Shown: one piece after another, positions 9,246-17,551 of the stretch
How the letters are laid out: every line of letters begins with the position of its first letter
How positions within the stretch are numbered: the stretch's first letter is position 1
Source: Pseudoflavitalea rhizosphaerae
Lineage (GTDB): Bacteria; Bacteroidota; Bacteroidia; Chitinophagales; Chitinophagaceae
Direction of reading: 5' to 3'
DNA length: 64,000 nt
NCBI RefSeq assembly: GCF_003991355.1
Contig: NZ_RCSU01000013.1
Coordinates: 1-64,000, forward strand
Position numbers and translations under genes: made by a program
The notes under the pieces: model-generated
Database searches by the model: none
Told to the model about the DNA's origin: nothing
Seen by the model: only the letters and a program-made list of their open reading frames with translations

Positions 9246-12155
9246 ATGAAGACGCTGCTGTGTGCTCTCTTTTGCTTGCTGCTGACCCATCTCCGCGGTC
9301 AGAATCAGATCGGATTACCCCAGATCGTCAATTACCATAGTTATGATTATAAAGCAGGGGTACAGAACTGGGCTATCGGCCAGGATGTGAATGGTATGCT
9401 GTATTTCGGCAACAGCGAGGGACTGCTCTGCTTCGATGGCAAATTCTGGAAACGATACAAACTGCCCAATCAGACAGTGGTCCGTTCTTTAAAAATCGAT
9501 GCCGCCGGCCGGATCTTTATCGGCGGCCAGGCAGAGATCGGTTATTTCTTTCCCGATGCCTCCGGCAAACTCAGGTATACCAGTATGAATGCATTACTTC
9601 CCGAAGATGAAAGAAGGTTCGCTGATATCTGGAACCTTGTAGTAGTGGATGATCAGGTATTCTTCCGCTCGCGCGCCAAAATCATTCAGTACAAAGACGG
9701 ATTGATGAATGTGTTCAAACCCGGCACTACATGGGATTTCATGGGAGAAGCCGGCAACCGCGTGTACGCGCAGGAAAGCGGAAAAGGCATTCTGATGTAC
9801 GACAATGGCGTATGGCGCCCCATTTGCAACCACCCCGTACTGGACCAAACTCCCATTACATCAATGATGGAATACGGGAAAGATACAATACTGGTAGCCA
9901 CCATGCGCAATGGTCTCTTTCTCCTTTATAATAATACGCTCGTTCCCAAAAAAACAATGGCCGATGATGTATTTCATAACGATCGACTCTACTGCACCGC
10001 CAAAGTGAACAGCAACTGGTTCGCCTTCGGCACCAACTCCGCCGGCGTGGTGATCCTCAACAAAGAAGGCGAACATATCCAAACCTATTCTTATCGCGAA
10101 GGCCTGCAGAAGAATAATGTGCGCAGCCTTATGCTGGACCGCAACCGGAATCTTTGGATCGGATTGGATGATGGCATCGATCAGTTAGCCATCAACAGCG
10201 CTGTCAAGTTCATCTATCCCGACAAAACCAAACAGGTCACCGGCTACGCTACACGACTCTACCAGAACAAGCTCTACATCGGAACCTCAAACGGACTTTA
10301 TGTTGCCCCCGTAAATCCCGGCATCAGTGATTTCAGCCAGGCCGCTGGCGCTTTCACAGAAGTGCAGAATACCACCGGACAGGTCTGGAATCTTGACGAG
10401 ATCAATGATCATCTTTTTATCGGGCATGAGGACGGTGGCATGATCGTGAAGAACAACGGCGCAAAAAAAATTTACAAAACAGCGGGGTCCTGGCTCTTCA
10501 AACCCACTTCTGCTGTTTATCCTACATCGAATATCATTGCAGGAACTTATACGGGACTTAGACTGATCAGTTTCGTGAATGATCAGTTCAGGGACCGCGG
10601 AAATATACAGGGACTGATGGAATCCCTGCGCTTTATGTCGTTCGACAACAATACACGCACACTCTGGGCATCACATCCCAACAGGGGCATCTTCAGGTTA
10701 CTGCTAACGCCCGACTTCGCCAGCATTGCACAGATGAAATTGTATGGAAGCAGGGACGGGCTGCCAGATGATAACGGCAATTATATATTTCGTGTAAAGA
10801 ACCGCGTGGTATGTACTTCCGTGGATGGTATCTACGAATTCGATCCGGCCAGGAACAGGTTCCAGGTTTCGCCCGCTCTCAATGTCATCTTTAAAGGAAT
10901 GAACATCCAGTATCTCCACGAAGACAATAAAGGCAATCTCTGGTTCATCTCCAATAAACGACTGGGTATCGTGGATTTTCAAAAGCCGGTCAATGGCAGG
11001 GATTACAGCATTCAATATTTCCCCGAGCTGGATGGTCTTGTTCTGGCAGGTTATGAATCCATTTACCCGCTGAATGAAGAGAATATTTTCATCGCCGCCA
11101 ATAAAGGGATCATACACCTCAATTATAAGAAGTACTGCGAACAACCGACCAAGCCCGATATATTGCTTAGCCAGGTGAAGGCTGAAGGCAAAAGAGACAG
11201 TATCCTGTTCGGCGGCCATGCGCTGGAAGGCGGAACAGTAGTACCTTTCAAGGCAAATTCCGTGCAATCACTGCCCGCCCATCTCAATTCACTTCACTTT
11301 GAATATTCCAGTACACTCTTTGAACAACTCCGCAATATCGAATTCTCATATATCCTCCGTGGATTCGATAAAGAGTGGAGCCATTGGAGCAGCAGAAGTG
11401 AAAAAGATTATACCAACCTTCCTCCCGGCAGTTACACATTTTCCGTAAAGGCGCGCAACAACAAGCGGAACGAATCAGGCATCGTCAATTATAATTTCGA
11501 AGTGAAGAGGGCCTGGTACAATAGCTACTGGATCTTTACACTTTACGCATTGCTGGCCCTGAGCATCGTGTACCAAATGCTGCGCTGGCAGCAAAGGAAA
11601 CACCAGAAAGAACGGGAACACCAGCGATACCTCCACCAACTGGAACTGGACCGCAATGAAAAAGAGATTGTGGAACTGAAGAACAGGAAACTGGAAACCG
11701 ATCTCAATTTCAAGAACAGGGAGCTGCTTACCATGACCATCAACCTTGTGCAGCGCGGCGAAGTACTTAAAAAGATCAGGGAGATCATTTCCTCGCTAAT
11801 TAAAAAAGAATCCCCTGCTGACAATGCGGCTTCCCACAAGAATCTTCTTCGGTTAATACGTGAAGTGGAAAAGAGCAATGAAGACTGGGACAAGTTTGCC
11901 ATTCATTTCAATAGCGTGAACATGGATTTCTTCAATACGCTGAAATCCATGTATCCAATCCTCACTCCCAATGAGCTCAAGCTATGTGCATACCTTCGCA
12001 TGAACCTCAGCTCAAAGGAAATTGCGCAATTGCTCAACATCACTGCCAAAGGCGTGGAGGTGGCCAGGTACCGCCTGAGAAGAAAATTAGGGCTTCAACC
12101 TGATGTAAACCTCGCAGACTTCCTTGCCGGCGTTTCATCTTCCAAATCCATCTAA
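9246..12155 (+). CDS. Membrane-tethered sensor-regulator: beta-propeller, Y_Y_Y domain, LuxR-type HTH
   Basis: 969-aa one-polypeptide regulator. It has a signal peptide (residues 1-18), a large periplasmic region of two-component-regulator propeller repeats to about residue 640 (such as NLWIGLDDGIDQLAI), a Y_Y_Y immunoglobulin-like domain at about 682-752 (FSYILRGFDKEWSHWSS ... LPPGSYTFSVKARNN), one transmembrane helix at about 760-778, a charged coiled coil at about 780-850, and a C-terminal LuxR-type helix-turn-helix at about 903-960 (LTPNELKLCAYLRMNLSSKE). The periplasmic half looks like that of hybrid two-component systems that sense glycans, but there is no histidine kinase or receiver domain. 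It probably senses a ligand and binds DNA directly at the following susC promoter. The gap to susC (191 bases) holds paired repeats. The target is inferred. Confidence 0.88.
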   Translation: MKTLLCALFCLLLTHLRGQNQIGLPQIVNYHSYDYKAGVQNWAIGQDVNGMLYFGNSEGLLCFDGKFWKRYKLPNQTVVRSLKIDAAGRIFIGGQAEIGYFFPDASGKLRYTSMNALLPEDERRFADIWNLVVVDDQVFFRSRAKIIQYKDGLMNVFKPGTTWDFMGEAGNRVYAQESGKGILMYDNGVWRPICNHPVLDQTPITSMMEYGKDTILVATMRNGLFLLYNNTLVPKKTMADDVFHNDRLYCTAKVNSNWFAFGTNSAGVVILNKEGEHIQTYSYREGLQKNNVRSLMLDRNRNLWIGLDDGIDQLAINSAVKFIYPDKTKQVTGYATRLYQNKLYIGTSNGLYVAPVNPGISDFSQAAGAFTEVQNTTGQVWNLDEINDHLFIGHEDGGMIVKNNGAKKIYKTAGSWLFKPTSAVYPTSNIIAGTYTGLRLISFVNDQFRDRGNIQGLMESLRFMSFDNNTRTLWASHPNRGIFRLLLTPDFASIAQMKLYGSRDGLPDDNGNYIFRVKNRVVCTSVDGIYEFDPARNRFQVSPALNVIFKGMNIQYLHEDNKGNLWFISNKRLGIVDFQKPVNGRDYSIQYFPELDGLVLAGYESIYPLNEENIFIAANKGIIHLNYKKYCEQPTKPDILLSQVKAEGKRDSILFGGHALEGGTVVPFKANSVQSLPAHLNSLHFEYSSTLFEQLRNIEFSYILRGFDKEWSHWSSRSEKDYTNLPPGSYTFSVKARNNKRNESGIVNYNFEVKRAWYNSYWIFTLYALLALSIVYQMLRWQQRKHQKEREHQRYLHQLELDRNEKEIVELKNRKLETDLNFKNRELLTMTINLVQRGEVLKKIREIISSLIKKESPADNAASHKNLLRLIREVEKSNEDWDKFAIHFNSVNMDFFNTLKSMYPILTPNELKLCAYLRMNLSSKEIAQLLNITAKGVEVARYRLRRKLGLQPDVNLADFLAGVSSSKSI

Positions 12156-12187
12156 GTTTTTACCAATCAGCAAATTGATTACTTGTT

Positions 12188-12256
12188 GTAGGGGCATTGT
12201 AGTGCTCAGGCAAAGTAGTATTCCATGAAATTTCTACCTGTAGGGTTTAAGTAGTG
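12188..12256 (+). promoter_or_regulatory. Duplicated GTAGGG-N5-GTAGTG motif, probable operator
   Basis: Two copies are seen in the same orientation: GTAGGG-GCATT-GTAGTG at 12188-12204 and GTAGGG-TTTAA-GTAGTG at 12240-12256. The copies start 52 bases apart, close to five helical turns, so they would lie on one face of the DNA. Half-sites within a copy start 11 bases apart. The second copy also forms an inverted repeat with CCCTAC at 12257-12262. The position just upstream of a -7-like box and of susC suggests binding by the adjacent LuxR-type regulator. Confidence 0.5.
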
Positions 12257-12287
12257 CCCTACTCTTTCGCGGCCATATTGGACCGTG

Positions 12288-12295
12288 TATATTTT
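12288..12295 (+). promoter_or_regulatory. Candidate -7 box (TATATTTT) for the second susCD
   Basis: TATATTTT matches the TAnnTTTG pattern in seven of eight bases. There is no good TTG at -33, as expected for an activator-dependent promoter. The duplicated motif ends 31 bases upstream and the susC ATG is about 50 bases downstream. Confidence 0.35.
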
Positions 12296-12346
12296 TATGC
12301 TGCACCAACCATCCAGGTAATTTTTTAACGATTAAGACTAATTGCC

Positions 12347-15300
12347 ATGCTTCAACCATTTAGCCTATTAAATCATGTTGCAATCCGTAAGCGTCCCCGC
12401 TTGCAGGTTGTATTCCGGCATCTTTCGATTGTTTGGCTGCTGACCATTTTTTTTGCCGGTTCGCTGTCTGCACAGGAAACAGTTATTTCAGGAACAGTTA
12501 AAGACGCTAAGGGAGCGCCACTAGCCTGGGTAACCGTGCAGGTGAAAAGCACCAGTGTCAGTACCAGTACCAATGCACAGGGAAAATTCCAGATCAATGC
12601 CGCTGCCAATGCAACACTTGTATTTTCCCACGCTGGTTTTGCCAACCAGGAGATCGCGCTGAACAACAGAACGTCGATCAATGTAACACTGTCCCTGTCT
12701 GACCAAGATCTCGACCAGGTGGTGGTAATCGGTTATGGAACCGCCCGTAAGGGAGATATCACAGGGGCCATTTCCTCTGTAAGCGGGAAGGATCTCAAGG
12801 CAGTGCCTGCTGCATCCTTATCGCAGGCATTGGCCGGTCGCGCTGCCGGTGTAAGAGTGAGTACTTCCTCCAATATGCCCGGTGGTGGTATCTCCATCCG
12901 GATCCGTGGCGGCAACTCCATCCAGGGTGGTAATGAGCCGCTCTACGTAGTGGATGGATATCCGTTATACAATGAGAACGGACCAGCCATCAACCCCAAC
13001 GATATCGAATCCGTGGAGATCCTCAAAGACGCCTCCGCTACTGCTATCTATGGTTCACGCGGCGCCAACGGAGTGGTGATCATCACTACAAAAAGAGGAA
13101 AGGCAGGCAGGAACCAGATCCAGTTCGAATCATACTATGGCATTCAGAAAGTAAGGAAGAAGATCCCCATGCTCAATGCAGAACAACTGGCCACAGTGAT
13201 CAATGAAGGCGTTGCCAATGTAAACAAAGACAACCAGGGTAATGCCGGCTATCCCAAACCGTTACCCTTCACCGGAGAACAGATCAAAAGCCTTGGCGCA
13301 GGAACAGATTGGCAGGATGAGATCTTTCGCGAAGCACCTATACAGAACTATCAGCTAACCTTTTCAGGCGGTACTGATAAATCACAGTATGCTGTATCCG
13401 GTAACTATTTCGATCAGCAAGGCATCGTGATCAATACCGGTTTCTCCAGGGGATCGGTCCGTCTCAATCTCGACCAGGAGATCAATAAGCGTTTAAAGCT
13501 CGGCGTGAGTGCCACTATTTCGCGCACCAAGGGTACGCTCGTGAACACCGATGGCGATGGTGGTGCAGGGGCAGGTGTGGTATACGGTGCGCTGAACTTT
13601 TCACCCACCGTACCCGTTCGGAATCCCGATGGCACTTACACCCTCAACAACAGGTCCGGTGGTATCCTCATCAGTAATCCTGTGGCCATGGCCAATGAGA
13701 CCTGGAATACGAATGTGGCCACCCGCGCTATCGGTAATGCCACACTCGAATTCAAGATCATGGAAGGGTTGTACATCAAAACCCTCCTGGGTACCAATAT
13801 GAGATATGAAAAGAGTAGTACCTATCTCCCCAGAACTATTTACTCCGGTGTTGCCAATAACGGAACAGCCAGCATTTACAACGCACAAAATGCAGAATGG
13901 CTGAACGAGAACACGATCTCGTATCGAAAAACAATTGCAGATGTCCATCGCATCAACGCTGTGATAGGTTATACTTTCCAGAATGGCAATTATGAAGATG
14001 TGCGCGCCAACGCACAGAATTTCGCCAATGATATCCTGCTGTACAACAACCTCGGCACAGCGCAACAAACCAATACCGGCGCTTCCAACAAGAATGAATG
14101 GATGTTGCAATCCTGGATTGCCCGTATCAACTATGATTACGATGGAAAATACCTGCTTACACTCACAGGCCGCCGTGACGGATCATCACGTTTTGGTACA
14201 GGTAACAAATATGCATTCTTCCCTTCAGGCTCCGTGGCCTGGAGGATCTCCAATGAAAATTTCATGAGCGGTATCAACGCCATCAACGATCTGAAGATCC
14301 GGGCAAGCTATGGCCTTACAGGTAACCAGGAGATCGGTCAGTTCCAGTCCCTCGGTGCATTGGGGACTCAGAACTACAATTTTGGAAATACACTGTCTGT
14401 TGGGTATGCACCCAATCGCGTAGGCAATCCCAATCTGAAATGGGAATCTACTGCGCAGATGGACTTCGGTCTTGACCTCAGTCTTTTCAGGAACCGCATC
14501 CAGATTACTGCAGACTGGTATGAGAAAAGGACCCGGGACCTGCTCTATAATGTAAGCCTGCCGATCACTACCGGCTTTTCCACCTCTTTGCAGAATGTAG
14601 GTAAAGTGAAGAATTCAGGTGTTGAGCTTACGCTGAACACCATCAACTTTGCCGGAAAGGATTTTGAATGGAGCACCAGCTTCAATATCGCCTGGAACAA
14701 GAACGAGATCCTGGACCTCGGCAATGTAACCGGCGATATTCCGGTTGGTGGTGCCAGTGGCCACCTGCAACTCGCCAACTCCGGGATACTTCGCGTAGGC
14801 TCCCCCGTTGGCGTATTCTTTGGATTGATCACAGATGGTATCTTCCAGAATACTGAAGAGATCGCCAAATCTGCACAAAAGAATGCCAAACCCGGCGAAC
14901 GCCGCTACAAGGATGTGAAAGCTGATGGGGTGATCAACTCTTCAGATCGCGTGATCCTCGGTAAAGCACAGCCAGACTATATCTATGGCTTCACCAATAA
15001 TTTTTCTTACAAGGGCATTGACCTGGCCGTATTTTTCCAGGGTGTATATGGCAACAGCATTTTCAACATCAACAGGTTTGAACAGGAATCCATGACCGGC
15101 GTGAGCAATCAATCAACAGCCGTGCTGGACCGCTGGACCCCCACCAACCCAAGTCAGACCATACCCCGCGCCGCTTCTGTAGGGCAGCCCTACCAGGTTA
15201 CCAGCAGACAGGTAGAAGATGGCTCCTACCTCCGCCTGCGAAATATCCAGCTCGGTTATAACCTGCCGGGAAAATGGCTGAAACCTGCAGGACTTACTGC

Positions 15301-15466
15301 CGTGAGATTGTACCTGAGCGGACAAAACCTCTGGACCAAAACCGACTATTCCGGTTATGATCCGGAAGTGAGCCGATTCAACCAGGAAACGCTGAGCCAG
15401 GGAATCGACTATGGCAGCTACCCTGCCAACAAAGCCATCCTGGTTGGACTGAACATCACACTTTAA
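12347..15466 (+). CDS. SusC/RagA-family TonB-dependent transporter, no STN domain
   Basis: 1039-aa outer-membrane transporter. A signal peptide ends near residue 43 (GSLSAQE), followed by a carboxypeptidase-regulatory-like domain at about 46-118 (GTVKDAKGAPLAWVTVQV), a plug with VVIGYGTARKGDITGAI and IYGSRGANGVVIITT, and a beta-barrel to the terminal VGLNITL. It lacks the N-terminal STN domain found in the other three SusC proteins of the window, which agrees with the absence of a sigma/FecR pair here and with control by the upstream LuxR-type regulator instead. It forms a pair with the SusD 26 bases downstream. The substrate is unknown. Confidence 0.93.
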   Translation: MLQPFSLLNHVAIRKRPRLQVVFRHLSIVWLLTIFFAGSLSAQETVISGTVKDAKGAPLAWVTVQVKSTSVSTSTNAQGKFQINAAANATLVFSHAGFANQEIALNNRTSINVTLSLSDQDLDQVVVIGYGTARKGDITGAISSVSGKDLKAVPAASLSQALAGRAAGVRVSTSSNMPGGGISIRIRGGNSIQGGNEPLYVVDGYPLYNENGPAINPNDIESVEILKDASATAIYGSRGANGVVIITTKRGKAGRNQIQFESYYGIQKVRKKIPMLNAEQLATVINEGVANVNKDNQGNAGYPKPLPFTGEQIKSLGAGTDWQDEIFREAPIQNYQLTFSGGTDKSQYAVSGNYFDQQGIVINTGFSRGSVRLNLDQEINKRLKLGVSATISRTKGTLVNTDGDGGAGAGVVYGALNFSPTVPVRNPDGTYTLNNRSGGILISNPVAMANETWNTNVATRAIGNATLEFKIMEGLYIKTLLGTNMRYEKSSTYLPRTIYSGVANNGTASIYNAQNAEWLNENTISYRKTIADVHRINAVIGYTFQNGNYEDVRANAQNFANDILLYNNLGTAQQTNTGASNKNEWMLQSWIARINYDYDGKYLLTLTGRRDGSSRFGTGNKYAFFPSGSVAWRISNENFMSGINAINDLKIRASYGLTGNQEIGQFQSLGALGTQNYNFGNTLSVGYAPNRVGNPNLKWESTAQMDFGLDLSLFRNRIQITADWYEKRTRDLLYNVSLPITTGFSTSLQNVGKVKNSGVELTLNTINFAGKDFEWSTSFNIAWNKNEILDLGNVTGDIPVGGASGHLQLANSGILRVGSPVGVFFGLITDGIFQNTEEIAKSAQKNAKPGERRYKDVKADGVINSSDRVILGKAQPDYIYGFTNNFSYKGIDLAVFFQGVYGNSIFNINRFEQESMTGVSNQSTAVLDRWTPTNPSQTIPRAASVGQPYQVTSRQVEDGSYLRLRNIQLGYNLPGKWLKPAGLTAVRLYLSGQNLWTKTDYSGYDPEVSRFNQETLSQGIDYGSYPANKAILVGLNITL

Positions 15467-15492
15467 TTGCTCACAGCATCAAAACTATTATC

Positions 15493-16899
15493 ATGAAACG
15501 CATTTTATTCATTTTCGGAATGTTGCTGGTAGCGTTTACAGGTTGCCGTAAGCTCAACGAGAACCCTGCCAATTTCATCTCTCCCGAAAACTTCTATCGT
15601 ACCCGCAGCGATGCCATTGCAGCTGTAACTGCAGCCTATGCACCCGTACGCACCAACGGCTTCGTCACCAGGAACTATGTCATTCTCGGAGAGATCACAA
15701 CAGACAATATGTTCCCGCTGCCCAACAACAACGATCGTGTGCAGCTCGACAACTATGTTCATACACCCACCAATGGCATCCTCCGCGAAACCTGGACTAT
15801 TTTCTACCAGGGTATCGCTTATGCCAATAACGTGATAGACCGGGTGCCCGCCATCAATATGGATGAGAACCTGCGCGCAAGACTGGTAGGTGAAGCGCAT
15901 TTCCTCCGCGCTTTCTATTATTTCCATCTTGTCCGTTTATTCGGCGATCTCCCGCTGGTGACCAAAGCATTGAAATCCCTGGCAGAACTGGAGTATCCCA
16001 AACGCAGTCCTAAAGCCGATGTGTACAAAGTGATCATCGACGACCTCAAGGCAGCAGAGAGCGTGCTTCCTCCTACCTATTCTGGTGCAGACCGTGGGCG
16101 CGCCACCAAAGGTGCTGCCAGCGCTTTCCTTGCGAGTGTGTACCTCACGCTGAAACAATACCAGCTCGCTGCGGATAAAGCAGCGGAAGTGATGGCGCCG
16201 GCATCGGGATTCGGATATGGCCTCTGGGATGATTATGTGGATGTGTTCGATATCAAAAATGAATTCGGCAAAGAAGCCATCTTCGATGCACAATTCATGA
16301 GCGGCCCCGGTGGACAGGGAGGAAACCTCATCGCCTTCTTTGCACAGGAGAACAATTCAGTGGGTGGTCGTGGTTTCGGATCTTTCCAACCTACACAGGA
16401 ACTCTATGATGCTTTCCAGGTGAATGACAAACGCAAAGCCATCTTCTTTACAAAAGGAACAGACAATAAATACTATTGCAACAAATGGATCGATGCGGAT
16501 GCAAAAACGGAAAACCAGTCGGACAACAATTATCCGCTCATGCGTTATGCTACAGTGGTGCTCACTTTCGCAGAAGCTTACAATGAAGTACATGCGCCAG
16601 CTGACGACAATGATGCTTACAAAGCCATCAACAGTATCCGCCAGCGCGCAGGACTTCCTCTATTCTCCGGGCTAACGCAGGAACAGCTCCGCGATTCCAT
16701 CCGAAATGAACGCAGGCTGGAACTTTGTTTTGAAGGAGAACGCTGGTTCGATCTTGTAAGAACAGGACTACTTGAATCCACGCTGAAAGCAAAGGGAACA
16801 GCCAATATCAAGCCCTATCATGTTTTGTTTCCCGTTCCGCAATTCGAGATCGATCTCAATCAAAATCTCAAACCACAGAACACGGGTTACCCGGATTAA
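15493..16899 (+). CDS. SusD/RagB-family nutrient-binding lipoprotein
   Basis: 468-aa surface lipoprotein partner of the preceding SusC. The lipobox Cys is residue 18 (LVAFTGC). SusD landmarks are LNENPANFISPENFYRTRSD, the core helix EAHFLRAFYYFHLVRLFGDLP, PLMRYATVVLTFAEAYNEV and the C-terminal NERRLELCFEGERWFDLVRTG. The length is at the short end of the family, as is common for SusD proteins without large insertions. It is cotranscribed with susC given the 26-base gap. Confidence 0.93.
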   Translation: MKRILFIFGMLLVAFTGCRKLNENPANFISPENFYRTRSDAIAAVTAAYAPVRTNGFVTRNYVILGEITTDNMFPLPNNNDRVQLDNYVHTPTNGILRETWTIFYQGIAYANNVIDRVPAINMDENLRARLVGEAHFLRAFYYFHLVRLFGDLPLVTKALKSLAELEYPKRSPKADVYKVIIDDLKAAESVLPPTYSGADRGRATKGAASAFLASVYLTLKQYQLAADKAAEVMAPASGFGYGLWDDYVDVFDIKNEFGKEAIFDAQFMSGPGGQGGNLIAFFAQENNSVGGRGFGSFQPTQELYDAFQVNDKRKAIFFTKGTDNKYYCNKWIDADAKTENQSDNNYPLMRYATVVLTFAEAYNEVHAPADDNDAYKAINSIRQRAGLPLFSGLTQEQLRDSIRNERRLELCFEGERWFDLVRTGLLESTLKAKGTANIKPYHVLFPVPQFEIDLNQNLKPQNTGYPD

Positions 16900-17053
16900 G
16901 CGAGCAATCAGTTATAGTTTCAATGAAGAAGGGAGAGAATAGACATAAATATTTTCCCCTACTCCAACTACAGATTTTCTGGTAATTCTCCAATTGCCAA
17001 TAAGATCGCTGAACTATAGTCTTGCGTCCTTCGTTAGTGAAAAAAACTTAACT

Positions 17054-17464
17054 ATGAAATTTCTGTTTCTTATTACACTTTTGGCAACTACGATTGCACC
17101 AGGTATTCAGGCTGCAACTTTCCCAACTTCTATTTGCAATAAAAAAGCACCGGATCCAATCCCGCTGGTAACCTGGGGAAGCAGCTCTGTCACATACATA
17201 CCCAACCCATCTGCACAAGCCGTTCAATTTAGCTTTACAACTACGTTTGAGTTCGATGTGGAAATTTTTGAGATTCAGCGCTACCACTGGGCAACCGGCT
17301 GGCAAACCATTGGTTTTGTTTTTGCAGGAAGTGGAAGTTATAGCTACACTGATGTAGGATTGGTCTTAGGAGAAACTTATCAGTACCGGGCCGCAGGTGT
17401 TTCCCTTGATGAAAGCAGAACGCCATGGTCCTACCCTTTAACAATCACCCTTCCGGTTGAATAG
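17054..17464 (+). CDS. Small secreted protein with one fibronectin III-like domain
   Basis: A predicted secreted protein of 136 aa. The signal peptide (MKFLFLITLLATTIAPGIQA) is followed by one domain of about 110 residues with an FnIII-like pattern: FEIQRYHWATGWQTIGFV, a GSYSYTDVGL turn and GETYQYRAAGVS. The frame stays open upstream to 16994, but the extra 20 residues precede a perfect signal peptide, so ATG 17054 is preferred. It follows susD by 154 bases on the same strand and could be part of that locus, but it may also be independently expressed. I cannot assign a function beyond possible carbohydrate or protein binding. Confidence 0.7.
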   Translation: MKFLFLITLLATTIAPGIQAATFPTSICNKKAPDPIPLVTWGSSSVTYIPNPSAQAVQFSFTTTFEFDVEIFEIQRYHWATGWQTIGFVFAGSGSYSYTDVGLVLGETYQYRAAGVSLDESRTPWSYPLTITLPVE

Positions 17465-17474
17465 GGATATATCA

Positions 17475-17513
17475 AATTTACCTGGGGAGTGGTAGTTGCT
17501 CTCCAGGTAAATT
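17475..17513. terminator. Strong hairpin between convergent genes
   Basis: A 15-bp stem with one mismatch is seen: left arm 17475-17489 (AATTTACCTGGGGAG), 9-base loop, right arm 17499-17513. It lies 11 bases after the secreted-protein stop and 38 bases before the convergent methyltransferase stop, so it probably serves as a two-way terminator, although neither side has a clear T-tract. Confidence 0.55.
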
Positions 17514-17551
17514 CGAATCCCTGTTACCGGGCTTTTGCGTAAGGAGTGAAT

